Part shown: positions 31,410-42,059 of the stretch, piece after piece
How positions within the stretch are numbered: position 1 is the stretch's first letter
How the letters are laid out: every line of letters begins with the position of its first letter
The notes under the pieces: generated by a model
Seen by the model: only the letters and a program-made list of their open reading frames with translations
What the model was told of the DNA's origin: nothing
Database searches by the model: none
Assembly (NCBI RefSeq): GCF_019393635.1
Contig: NC_057864.1
Coordinates: forward strand, 474,876,617-474,940,616
Length of the DNA: 64,000 nt
Direction: 5' to 3'
Source: Dromiciops gliroides
Taxonomy: Eukaryota > Chordata > Mammalia > Microbiotheria > Microbiotheriidae
Program-made: the position numbers and the translations under genes

Positions 31410-31575
31410 CAGGAAGCCACAGCTGGCAGGGACTTGAGAGGCCTCTGATCCAACCCTCCCTTATTTTATAGGTGAAGGAACTGAGGCTCGGAGCCGTGAG
31501 CTGCCCCAGGTTACACAGGAGTGAACTTTGAAACTGGGTCTGCCTCTCTCGCTATACTAAGTGTCCCTTGTAGAC
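31410..31575 (-). repeat. MIR-type SINE fragment
   Basis: CAGGGACTTGAGAGGCCTCT, TAGGTGAAGGAACTGAGGCT, CCCCAGGTTACACAGG. Reverse-oriented. Confidence 0.6.
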
Positions 31576-31579
31576 TGTA

Positions 31580-32220
31580 GAGTACTGTGGGCAGGGCATT
31601 TGAATGACCGTGTTTCGGGTCCAGAGGAGACGGGGAAGCCAAAGCCAGAGAGGCCCATCCAGTGCCACAGCCTCCTGAGTTCTTGGCCCCCCGGTGGGGA
31701 GCCCCCTGTCTAGGCTGGAGTTCTAAGGTGGGTTCCGTGGGGAACAGCCGTCCAGAGGCTGTGACAATGGCCTGAACTCCACACCTGGTTCAGCTATGGA
31801 GGCTTCTTAGCCTTCTGTTGCCCTGGGCCCCGCCTAGGCCCCTTCTGGGCCCCAAAGCCAGATGTCCTCAGCCCCTGGGAAGAAGCAGGGCTTGTGGCAG
31901 AGACACTGGGGGCCATGGGGAAGCCACAGCCCAGCTGGAGCCCCTGGTTCTGGGCTTGGCCCATTAGCCAACCCCAGGGGGATTTCCTCTTCTTACATAA
32001 ACCAGCCCTCCCTCCCCCTCCCTTCCTTCCTGCTAGGCTCCATCTCTGGGGAGAAGGGCCTTCAGTTGGCTTATAAACCAGAGGAGAAGGAGACCCAGCA
32101 ATAACACCCAGGCCTCCCCTCTTTTTAACCCCAAGCTGTACTGCTCTGGTCCCCTAGAGTCACCTCTCCATACCTGGAGGCTCTTCCCAAATCCTTTCTG
32201 TCCTCTAAGGATGGAGATTT
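31580..32220. other. GC-rich interval upstream of NCF1, unassigned
   Basis: No repeat, exon or known motif block recognised. Moderately GC-rich with several CCCAGG/GGGCCC words. It could hold NCF1 regulatory sequence, but nothing in it shows that. Confidence 0.4.
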
Positions 32221-32221
32221 G

Positions 32222-32460
32222 TAACCACTGAGGAGACTCTGAAGGCCACCCCAGAGAGTAGGCACTGAAGGCCATCCCAGAGAGTAGGCACTGAAGGCCA
32301 TCACCAGAGAAGAGGCTCTGAAGGCCACCCCAGAGAGTAGGCACTGAAGGCCAAACCCAGAGAAGAGGCTCTGAAGGCCATCCCAGAGAGTAGGCACTGA
32401 AGGCCATCCCAGAGAGTAGGCACTGAAGGCCATCCCAGAGAGTAGGCACTAAAGGCCATC
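32222..32460. repeat. 26-bp minisatellite, about nine units
   Basis: The unit is GCACTGAAGGCCATCCCAGA followed by GAGTAG. There are about 8.6 units, two of 27 bp. Variants alternate GCACTGAAGG/GCTCTGAAGG and GAGAGTAG/GAGAAGAG. On minus, 26 bp cycles the frame every unit, so all three frames stay open and give repeated AYSLGWP / VPTLWDGLQ / CLLSG peptides. That open frame is an artefact. Confidence 0.92.
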
Positions 32461-32853
32461 CTGCCTTCTGTATACATCTGGCCCTTGTCATGCTGTTTTC
32501 CTAGTATGTGCCAATGACACAGGGATGAGCAAAAGTCAAATTCATGGAAAAGCGTCACTGACTTCATCGGGGTTGTAGGTCATCTGTTAGTGGAGGCCAA
32601 TAGTACATCTACCCTTGTGTTGTGGAGGGAAGGAAGGTTTGCTCAATTTGTTTACTTCAAAAATGTTGCTTATAAGATGATGGGGGTCCACTAGGACCCT
32701 CATATGCACACACTAGAAGAGTGTCTATTTTGTCAGACAAAGTCTCTGTTTCTGAAATTTTTGCTTAATTGCTTTTCATTGTTATGTGGAAGGATTTGGT
32801 CTGGGGGTGGGTGAGAAATGAATTGAGAAAAGGCAGCAATAAAGTCCATTTTT

Positions 32854-32994
32854 TTCTTTCTTTTTTTTTTTTTTAGTGAGGCAATTGCCCAGGGTCACAC
32901 AGCTAGTAAGTGTTAAGTGTCTGAGACCAGATTTGAACTCAGGTCCTCCTGACTCCAGGGCAGGTGCTCTATCCACTGCGCCACCTAGCTGCCT
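32854..32994 (-). mobile_element. tRNA-like SINE with target-site duplication
   Basis: TTTAGTGAGGCAATTGCCCA to CGCCACCTAGCTGCCTC. A 15-bp duplication AATAAAGTCCATTTT lies at both ends. Confidence 0.9.
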
Positions 32995-33011
32995 CAATAA
33001 AGTCCATTTTT

Positions 33012-33860
33012 ATTTTTATTAAAAAAAAAATTTTTTTTTACATATAAGGTATTTTATTTTTTCCGTTAGATGTAAAGATAGTTCTCAACTTTTGTTTATA
33101 CAAGCTTTACAATTTCAGATTTTTTCTCCCTCCCTCCCCTCCCTCCCCCCTCCCCTAGACAGCAGGTAATCTGATATAGGTTATATCTATATATCTATAT
33201 ACATATACATATACATATATATCTATACACACATATATATACACATGATAACATTAATCCTATTTCTGCATTAATCCTGTTATAAGAGAAAAAATCAGAG
33301 CAATGATGCAAAACCTCAAAATAGAAAAAAACAACAACAGCACCCAAAACAAAAGAAATAGTATGGTTCAATCAGCATCTATACTCCTCAGTTCTTTTTT
33401 TTTTTTCTCTTGGATTTGGAGATCCTCTTCTATCATGAGTTCCCTGGAACTCTTCTGTACCATTGCACTGGTGAGAAGAATATAGTCCATCACAGTAGGT
33501 CAACACTCAATGTTGATGATACTGTGTACAATGTTCTGGTTCTGCTCATCTCACTCATCATCAGCTCACACAAGACCCTCCAGGTTTCTCTGAACTCCTC
33601 CTGCTCATCATTTCTTACAGCACAATAGTATTCCATTGTATTCATATACCACAACTTGTCCAGCCATTCCCCAATGGATGGGCACCCCCTCAACTTCCAA
33701 TTCCTTGCTACCACGTAAAGAGCAGCTATAAATATTTTTGTATATGTGGGTCCCTTTCCCCTTTCCATGATTTCTTTGGGAAAAAGACCTAAAAGTGGAA
33801 TTGCTGGGTCAAAGGGTATGCACAGCTTTATCGCCCTTTGGGCATAATCCATTTTTAAAG
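33012..33860 (-). mobile_element. L1 3' end (ORF2 C-terminus plus 3' UTR)
   Basis: On minus it encodes YAQRAIKLCIPFDPAIPLLG, LWYMNTMEYYCAVRNDEQEE and MMSEMSRTRTLYTVSS, the conserved L1 ORF2 C-terminal end. It then runs through a 3' UTR with a purine tract (33118-33160) and a TATA-repeat to a poly(A). It is 5'-truncated but relatively well preserved. Confidence 0.88.
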
Positions 33861-34639
33861 GTAAAAGAGTCCTCGTATCTCCCCCCACCATGTTGGGAAC
33901 CGTGGTTCTAGAGCATTCTAGGACATTCTAGAATATTCTGGAACATTCTAGGATGAAAGGTGAGTTGGGGAAGTGAGGCAGGATGATGCTCAGTGGGTTA
34001 CAGAGTCCTCTCCCTAGGGGGAAGCTTCTGGAGACAGTACCTCTCTTGTTCCACAGCACATGAAAGGACCAAATTGTTCTCTTTCCCCAGAGACAGAAGC
34101 AGGGCAGGGATGAGGGCCTGGCCCATCAGACACTCCTCCGTCTTCCTCCTGGATACTCATATCAGGTTTGACTAAGGGAGGAATGAGGGCCAAGGGATGA
34201 GGAATAAAGACTTTCCTCTGCCAATGCAGATCAGAACCTTCTCCTCAATTTACAATCTTAGGGAAACTGATCCTTTAAGTGACTTGAACAGGGTCATACA
34301 GCCAGTCTGTGTCAGAGGCAGGACAGAACCCAGGTCTTCCTGGCTCAGAGGGGAACCCCCTTCCTATACCACCTGATAACCTAGTGTAAAGAGGGTGGGT
34401 GGAGGAGCCCCCCAGTCGCCTTCTTTACGTGGTAAACACCACTGTTTGTCAGTGAGATGAATGCCAATAAGGGGAATCAGACTCTGAGACTCAAATCAAC
34501 AAGAATGGCAACCTTCCTTCCAGGCACTGTGGTGATCCAGTGGAGAAGAACTTTCAGAATAGGAATAGTCTGGTGCTCCCCAGGCCATGCCAGGTAGGCA
34601 GCCACCTCATCTACCTTCTAAATGATAGGGTCACAGATC

Positions 34640-34793
34640 TAGAACCCGGAGGTTCAGAGCTCTAGAACTGGAACAAACCATCTAGTCCAACACTCATCAT
34701 TTTACAGATAAGGAAACTAAGGCCCAGAGAGGCAAGGTCATTTGCCCATGCATGGTCCCACATGTGATTAGTGGGAGAGGAAGGATTTGACCT
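34640..34793 (-). repeat. MIR-type SINE split by the retroviral insertion (resumes 38506-38594)
   Basis: AGAGCTCTAGAACTGGAACA, TTTTACAGATAAGGAAACTA and GGAAGGATTTGACCT run up to the 5' LTR. ACCTGAGGTCTTAGG resumes after the 3' LTR. ACCT is present on both sides. Confidence 0.7.
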
Positions 34794-35150
34794 TGTAACG
34801 ATTGGAATGACGCCACCTGCTGGAGACTTACTGTAGAAGAGTTCTGCCCATGAAGCGAAGGTCTTTGAGGGCAAGACCAGGAATCAGGAAGTGACGTGGA
34901 CTAGTGGAGGAGGAAGGAAGAGACTGGCGCTCGGTCTCGCTCTCTTTCCTCTGGACTCTGGTGGAGAAGGGAGCTAGAAATGTGCTCTCCCTTTAATAGA
35001 TAGGAATCTAGGCCTTTCTCTCTCTCTTTACCAAATTATTATTCTCCTTAATAAATGCTTAAAAGTCTAACTCTTGCTAAAGCTTGTAATTGATTGGTGA
35101 CCACTCATTAGATATTTTAGACAGTTTAGCTAGAATTTTAGCCCTTAACA
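34794..35150 (+). repeat. 5' LTR of the 34.8 kb fossil
   Basis: TG...CA termini. A CTTAATAAATGC polyadenylation word lies near 35049, with CT-rich runs before it. Confidence 0.85.
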
Positions 35151-35262
35151 GATGGCTGACCACGAAGAGGAAAGCTAAACTTCAGTCTTCTTCTGATCTG
35201 CTGGTTGGGTAAGAAATTTCCCCTCCCTCTCCCTTTAACTGCTAAGTACTGGCGCACTGGCT

Positions 35263-36165
35263 GTGTTTTCCTTTAAATTTTTTCAAATGGACCTTTTAAA
35301 CTCCCTAATTACCCTATTTTTGATTTTAGTCTCTTTAAGCAGACAAATGGGGGATAAGATCATGTTAATGCTTTGTTTTTGTGGATTTTCTATTTTTCTT
35401 TTTATTTTTGTTAAAAGAGCCAGCAACTTACTCACACAAGGAAATATCTCTCCCTCTCCCAACCATGCTTTTTCAGAGAAACCTGAAGAGATTCCCGCAG
35501 CTTTTCCCAGTTCTAACACTAATTGTTGCTCTAATTTTGCATGCCTGGAGGCAATGACCCACCCTCTAGAAGCTTTTAATCCCCTAGCACCTGGAGGCCA
35601 AGTGGGGGAAGAGGAATCCAGGCCTGAGTTCAAAATCAAGTCGGATTCAAATTGCGCTGGTCCCTCCCCTCCTCTCCAGACCCCACCCTCTACTCCTCCT
35701 ATGGCCAAGCCCATAGCTTCCCCTGCCTGGGAAGTCCAGAGATCTAATGCTCATGCGCAACTTTCTCTAACTACATTTGCAGCTTCAGGCTCAGCCCTTC
35801 CCCAGCCTGGCTGTGCTTTTGAGACACCCTTAGAAAACCCTTTAAATTCCAGATATGCTCGTTTTGTTCATAATTTTGCTAACCTGCTTTTGTCTTTAAT
35901 TAGTAATCTTATAAAGCATTTGTATGGTGAAAAGACTGACAGACAATATAAAGGGGTTAAAGAAGAAAAACTTAAGCTGAATAAGAATGACAACCATCAA
36001 CATAGTTCAAGACTCTGCTTCTTTTGCCATGGAAGGGTATATATTTTAGAGAAATGTAGAAGTAAGCAGCAAGGTATTGATATGAGTATTGGGGATTTTA
36101 GATATCGGAATCAAAAGTGTTCTGAATTCACTCAGAGTAATAGTATCAGTTCAGAGGTTACATAG
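35263..36165 (+). other. Gag-like open stretch in the fossil
   Basis: A 300-codon open stretch follows the leader. It has a hydrophobic N-terminal part (LLNSLITLFLILVSL), a proline-rich middle (PSPPLQTPPSTPPMAKP) and a zinc-knuckle-like CFFCHGR...EKC segment near residue 255. The layout suggests a highly diverged gag-derived product, but the match is weak. Treated as a fossil. Confidence 0.45.
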
Positions 36166-38145
36166 GATTTCTATGCTATTATATATACATTTTTAAATTA
36201 ATGGTATGGGTTTATTTTCGTAGAGATTTTCATGCATTTGAGATTGTGTTTTATACTTAGTTTCTAAAACAAAGAGAATATTTGTAAAAGCTTTTTATAG
36301 TCATGTGGTCCAGTTTATATTTTATAATACTCTTATTGATATTAAGTTCATATTCATTTAGATTTCCCTAGTTTGAATTTCATTGTCTTTTATTGTTCCA
36401 CGTGTATCTTCTTCTATTCATTCATCTATCTAATTTTGAAACATGGTTTTGATTTCATAATACAATGTTAATTCTAGGAGTATTGTGCTCCCATATTCTG
36501 AGTTGTTTGTTTTTGTTATTTTTTCTCAACTGATTATTTGATCAAACTCTTTAAAGCATTTCCCTGGCAAATTGGTTGCCATGGCAAGTATAAATTGATT
36601 CTAGAAGTATTATTTTTGATAAGCATATTCAAAAAAAAAAAAAAGAGGGGAACATTTGTAAAAGTTTTCTTTTTTTCAAAAAAAAAGTTTTCTTTGAGAT
36701 TGTGTTGTGCTTTAACTTGTATTTAAATATGTTCAGATTTTTCAAAAAATAATTGTATACTAAGTTAAAAAAAAAGGGGTATTATTTGAAATTGTTGCAT
36801 AATTATATATTATATTCTGAGTCAAGATGTATTCACATTTTTTGCAATCATTTATTATCCTCAATTTTTAAATCCATATGAGACTTGGATTATGGGAACT
36901 TATCATTTAAGACACTAATTGCCTTTATTCTGAGTTATCAGATGCCAGTTGGCCAAGATGCCATCCAATCACAAGAGGAATACATGCAAGAGCAGACACT
37001 GAACTGTCACATGAGGGGAGACATGCATGAAGTCAAGGTATGGCCGAGGGAACGGCTTTTGACTAATGTTGAGGTTGGATTCTCTTGGTTTAATATTTTA
37101 TTCTCTTTTTCCCCACAATATTGTACAGATGGCTGGAAGTATTCATCCCACCCATCTCACTTCTACACCTGGCTTCTATGCTCCCTCCTATATGCCTGAT
37201 GCCATGGACATCTCAATCCCATGCATCTGATTAAGTCTGACTCAGTTTCCTCCAATATGTTCAGTGCCATGGACATATATTCCATCCACCTATTTTAAGT
37301 CTGGCATACTGTATGGGCAGTACATATTGCTCAAGTGTGGGAATGCTCACATCCCATCATTTCTCTGTTCTTTTATGGTAACCCCCATAATTATCTCAGG
37401 TGTCATGATAAATACAGTGTTGAATTTGGCCTTGACACCTGTTACCAATTATATTAGATTTTTTAATTTCTCATAATGGCATGAGGATAATTAGGCAGAT
37501 GATGCAAAAAGTGATAAAACAAAGATAAAAATTATTTTTATTAATTAATATTGCAGCAATTGTCTTCTCAATTACCCTCCATAAGGGGGGACTATAGTAA
37601 GATTATAATTTTAAAGAATGGTTCAATTTTTGTTTTATTATATGTTTCATGTGTAACAACTAAGATTCTGAATTCCCTTAGACATGTTTTTGAGAACTTT
37701 CATTGTTTGATTTTGATTATTGACAAAGCTATTTTAAAGTTGTGTTAAGCTCAATTTTGTAGGAAATTTCCTGGCTGATTACCAGCATCCACACATCAAC
37801 CCCTGAAAAGACTTCCATTCCACGACTACACCTAGAGGACATCTGAGAAAAGACTTTCAGAGACTTTAAATGAACAGTTTTGATTTGTTGTTTTTGTTGT
37901 TTTTTTCTCTTTCTGTTATAATATACACCATCTGTAATATGTATTCTCTGCAGAGGCCCTCCCTTTGCAAGACCAATGTCAAAGCGTCGGTTCATGAGGA
38001 CAAAAAATCACCCCTCTGGACAAAACTTTCCTCTCTTCCTTTTCTATATTGTTGTTCACATATTATTAGTTAGCAATAGTTATTATATTGTTTTTACTGT
38101 TCCGTCAAGGAAACATTTTGTTTCTTGAGGAACAACAGGGGGGAC

Positions 38146-38505
38146 TGTAACGATTGGAATGACGCCACCTGCTGGATACTTACTGTAGAGGAGTTCTGCC
38201 CATGAAGGGAAGGTCTTTGAGGGCAAGACCAGGAGTCAGGAAGTGACGCAGACTAGTGGGAGGAGGAAGGAAGAGACTGGCGCTCAGTCTCGGTCTTTTT
38301 TTCCTGAGGACGCTGGCGGAGAAGGGAGCTAGAAATGTGCTCTCCCTTTAATAGATAGGAATCTAGGCCTTTCTCTCTCTCTTTACCAAATTCTTATTCT
38401 CCTTAATAAATGCTTAAAAACCTAACTCTTGCTAAAGCTTATAATTTATTGGCGACCACTCATTAGATATTTTAGACAGTTTAGCTAGAATTTTAACCCT
38501 TAACA
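38146..38505 (+). repeat. 3' LTR of the 34.8 kb fossil
   Basis: Repeats the 5' LTR in direct orientation. ACCTG follows immediately, giving the 4-bp target duplication. Confidence 0.85.
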
Positions 38506-38594
38506 ACCTGAGGTCTTAGGGTCATAGATTCAGAGCCAGAAGGGACCTCAGAGCTCATCTGGTCAATCCTCTCACTTGAAAGATCTGGCCCCTT

Positions 38595-38748
38595 AGGGCA
38601 GCTAGGTGGCTCAGTGGATAAAGCACCAGCCCTGGATTCAGGAGGCCCTGAGTTCAAATCTGGCCTCAGACACTTGACACTTACTAGCTGTGTGACCCTG
38701 GGCAAGTCACTTAACCCTCATTGCCCTGCCAAAAAAAAACCCCAAACA
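38595..38748 (+). mobile_element. tRNA-like SINE with target-site duplication
   Basis: AGGGCAGCTAGGTGGCTCAG to AACCCTCATTGCCCTGCC. AAGATCTGGCCCCT flanks both sides. Confidence 0.9.
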
Positions 38749-39189
38749 AAAGATCTGGCCCCTCTCGAAAACCTTTCCTGCTCATCACTCCCAAAGAAGC
38801 TTCTTCTGGCATCTCTCCCCCTGTGGGAGATTGGGTTTCAGACTTTTAACTGTGGAGCCACTGGGAAATTCCCCAGGGCCATGCAGATGCTGGGGAGGAG
38901 GAGGGAGGGAGAAGAGAAAGAGTGGGGGGAGCATGTCAGTCACCTCTGACTTCGTTTAGAGGGGAAGGAATAATGCTGTGCCACTTCATCCCCCGTCACA
39001 CCGGCAGAAGACTAATCCAGTCTTACTAAATTGGGCTTCTTGCAGACAAAGTGGGTTTTCACTTCCAACTGTCTTCTCTTTAGCAGGTTGAGACTTGGTG
39101 TCTGAACACCCTGCTGGACTCAGTCTGGAACCTAGCTGGATCACTTAGATAGGTCTCACATCGCACACATGTATCTCTTGCTTCTTATA

Positions 39190-39605
39190 GATATGGGTAT
39201 TTCCAGAATTTAGCATACATAGTGCCTGGCACATAGTAAGTGCTTTATAAACGTTTTCATTCATTCCCTCCATTCATTATTCTTCCTATGTTATACTGGC
39301 TACTCAATTGTGCTGGTCTTAACAGAACAAGATGGATGGTTTTCTTTCTCCCTCTTCAAATTAAAGCCACTTCAGGGGCAGACTGGATAGAACATTGAAT
39401 CTGGAGTTAGGAAGACCTGAATTCAAATCCTACCTTAGATAATTTAGTTGAGTGACCCTGGACAAGTCACTTAACTTTGGTCTACCTCAGTTTCCTAATC
39501 TGAAAAACGGGGACAATAAGAGCACCTAGCACTTAGGGTTGTTGGATCAAATGAGATAACACAACCCTTAAAGGGCCATATAAATTCTAGCCATTATTAT
39601 TATGT
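39190..39605 (+). repeat. L2 tail and MIR/Ther1 SINE
   Basis: The L2 tail is at 39190-39280 (TGCCTGGCACATAGTAAGTG, TTTATAAACG). The MIR at 39370-39605 has AATTCAAATCCTACC, GTGACCCTGGACAAGTCACT, CCTCAGTTTCCTAATCTG and GGTTGTTGGATCAAATGAG, and is almost full length. Confidence 0.8.
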
Positions 39606-40135
39606 GAAAGTCTCCTCTCCCCAGCCCCCAGTTCCCAGCCCCTAGCCCTCTCCTGCTTTCTGTTCCTGGCAAAGTGCTCATTGTGCCTTTATTTGAAGGC
39701 ACACTGTGATCTAGAAGTCCAAACCCTGGTCTCAGATGCCGTCTCCTTGGCCAGCTGCTCCCTCCCCTTTCTCTTCTGAATTCTTTAATGTCAATCAGCA
39801 GAGGGATGAAAACACCAACTGCACTTGAGACTCCTTCCGCCCGCTCCCTCCCCCCCCCTCCCCCGCCTACTAGCTTCCAACCTTAGCTGCGCTCTTGAGG
39901 GTCCTTCTGGAGGCAGCATCTGTCCTGCATGAATCACCAGATTCGTGGGTCATGAGTGGTCAGGAGGTGTGACGGTTCTGGGGAGGCACCCTTCATGCCC
40001 TGGAAACCAGCAACCTCTCTGTTTATGTTGGGTTGGCCAAGACCTAGTTTGGTACCCGACTCAGCGGTGAGTCACAAACTCCTACTGCCCTGCTTGTCTT
40101 CCTCGGAGCATTATCTAGAAGTCGTCTGTAAGTAG

Positions 40136-40264
40136 TCGGGCTGCTAGGGGGCTCAGTGGATAGAGCACTGGCCATGAAGTTGGGATGATCTGGGTTCAAA
40201 TCTCCACTCAGACACTTACTAGCTGTGTGACTCTGGGTAAGTCACTTAACCCCAATTGCCTTAA
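40136..40264 (+). mobile_element. tRNA-like SINE
   Basis: GGGCTGCTAGGGGGCTCAGT to CTTAACCCCAATTGCC; slightly diverged. Confidence 0.85.
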
Positions 40265-40454
40265 ACATCTAGGGCCATCTCCAGTTGTCTTGATATATAT
40301 CTTGCCACTGGACCCAGATGACTCTGGAGAAGAGAGTGAGGTTGGTGACCTTGCACAGCCCCCCTCACTTAAATCCAATTCACTGCAAGTCATGACATCT
40401 TTGAGAAGGAACGACACACAACAATCTAGAAGTAGTAGCTTATTCCTAGTCTCT

Positions 40455-40610
40455 GGGTAGTACTATATGTGTGTATACATATACATAAATATACATACAC
40501 ATACATATACATCCCATATACATACATATGTACTAAATATAAACTAATTATATATACTTATATGCTATATATTTATATACTATAGCTACAGATATATAAA
40601 ATTTAGATTA
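40455..40610. repeat. AT-rich TATACA/TATATA simple repeat
   Basis: Alternating purine-pyrimidine TACATA and TATATA runs over about 150 bp. Confidence 0.85.
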
Positions 40611-40704
40611 TCATTAATAGATTTTGTTTCTTTAGCATCTCTGTTTCAAAAAATACCTCTTCCCCCCTCCTTCTCTCTCCTCCCCAGAGAACAATCTCTC
40701 TTTT

Positions 40705-40790
40705 ATTTTTTTGGATTTTTTGGTAGGGCAATGAGGGTTAAGTGACTTGCCCAGGGTCACACAGCTAGTAAGTGTCAAGTGTCTGAGGCC
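40705..40790 (-). mobile_element. tRNA-like SINE, 3' half only
   Basis: GGTAGGGCAATGAGGGTTAA to AAGTGTCTGAGGCC, then directly into an A-rich run at 40793. The tRNA-like head is absent. Confidence 0.75.
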
Positions 40791-41399
40791 ACCAAAAAAA
40801 AAAAAAAGAAAAAAAAAACAACTGACCCATCAACCAAGTCTGATAATATGTTCACTGCTTCACATCCATAGTCCCACACCTCTGCAAAGGAGGGACATAG
40901 CTACATTTCCCCTGCTCTTCTCTTGGGCCAAACTTGATCATTATAATTATGGAGTGATTGTTTTTTTTTTCTCCCTTCATCATTATTCTTTGGAGCACAG
41001 GAAGCTAATCCCTCTAGAAGTGGTTCAGCTTCCTCATCTATGGAAAAAAAGATCCATGTCTATTATTTAATTCCAGTGGCCCATCTTTCACTTCCATGAG
41101 ACCAGTAAGATCCCTGACCTCAGATACTTATCTATATCGATCTATTTCTATGTCTTATCTATGTCCGTGTCCATATAGTAACATTTACATCTACATCCAT
41201 ATGTCTATCCATGTCTATGTGTACATCTACATTTATAAGTGAAAGTATGAGTGATAAAACAAGGTGAACTAGAGAACATAATACAGGAAAACAAATTTTA
41301 CATCATAGGTATTACTTAGACTTGGCGGGATGGGACCCTTGAATGGAATATAGTTCTGGAAGACTGAACCTCATGTGAAAAGGACTTCCTGTTCTGTTT

Positions 41400-41800
41400 A
41401 CTCTGCATCAGTTGTACACACCTTCCCACATTTCTTTGAAATCTCTCCTCATCTCTTCCATAGCCTTGCCAGCTGCCCTAGCCCCATTTCCCTGGAATCA
41501 TGAACTAAGATCAAATCAATTCTGCCATTGTTCCTGGACTGGGTGTGTCAATTTACTTCTTCATGGGCCAACTTACTATTCTTTAACTTTCCAAAACAAA
41601 ATATCCTTCCCTAGTCATCACTGCTATATATTAGAGACTTCCCCATTAGAATTCTAAACTATGAAATGTCTCTTCACTATTTGTGTTATCTCCACAATTA
41701 GAATGCAAACCGCTTGAAGGCAAGAACTGTCTTTATTTTTGTGTTTGTTATTCCCAGGACTTAGCATTGTGAAGTAAGCACTTAATCAATGTTTTTCCCA
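41400..41800 (+). mobile_element. L2 LINE 3' end
   Basis: AATTAGAATGCAAACCGCTT, AGGCAAGAACTGTCTTTATT, CCCAGGACTTAGCATTG. Plus orientation. Confidence 0.75.
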
Positions 41801-42055
41801 TCCATTCATTCCTATTTCACAATAATATTCCATGACATTCCCTTAACCTTGCTCTTTTAGCCATTTCCTTGTGGATGAGCAACACCCACTCAAAATTTTG
41901 CTAACACACAGAATACTGCTATGAATATTTTGATGTGCATTGTTTCTGTCTTTCCTTGCGGGTATATGTGTTCAGTATTGGGATCACTGAATCAATGGAT
42001 CCGGACAGTTCAGTCACTTTTCATGTAGAGTTCCAAATTGAAATCTAGGAATGGT
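41800..42055 (-). mobile_element. L1 3'-end fragment
   Basis: TTAGCCATTTCCTTGTGGAT, CACCCACTCAAAATTTTGCT, TGCTATGAATATTTTGATGT. Reverse-oriented, diverged. Confidence 0.6.
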
Positions 42056-42059
42056 TGGT

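Larger units (their letters stand above)
34794..38505 (+). mobile_element. Endogenous retrovirus fossil with both LTRs, class I-like, non-autonomous
   Basis: Two LTRs of about 357 and 360 bp (34794-35150 and 38146-38505) begin TGTAACGATT and end CCCTTAACA. Host ACCT is duplicated on each side (4 bp, as in gammaretrovirus-like elements). A purine tract AACAGGGGGGAC abuts the 3' LTR. The internal region is only 3.0 kb, AT-rich, with a gag-like open stretch and no recognisable polymerase or envelope. It is broken and looks like a short, non-autonomous member. By eye the LTRs differ at roughly 6-7% of positions, suggesting an insertion on the order of 10-20 million years old. The internal 3' portion is related to 47.0-47.3 kb. 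Confidence 0.85.

Noticed and set aside
32033-32491. 152-codon minus-strand open frame with repeated AYSLGWP/VPTLWDG peptides
   Set aside because: It is produced by the 26-bp minisatellite, whose unit length rotates the frame. There is no start context, codon signal or homology.
35263-36165. 300-codon open stretch as a domesticated host gene
   Set aside because: It sits between two LTRs with a 4-bp duplication, has no splice or promoter evidence of its own, and is best read as part of the retroviral fossil.
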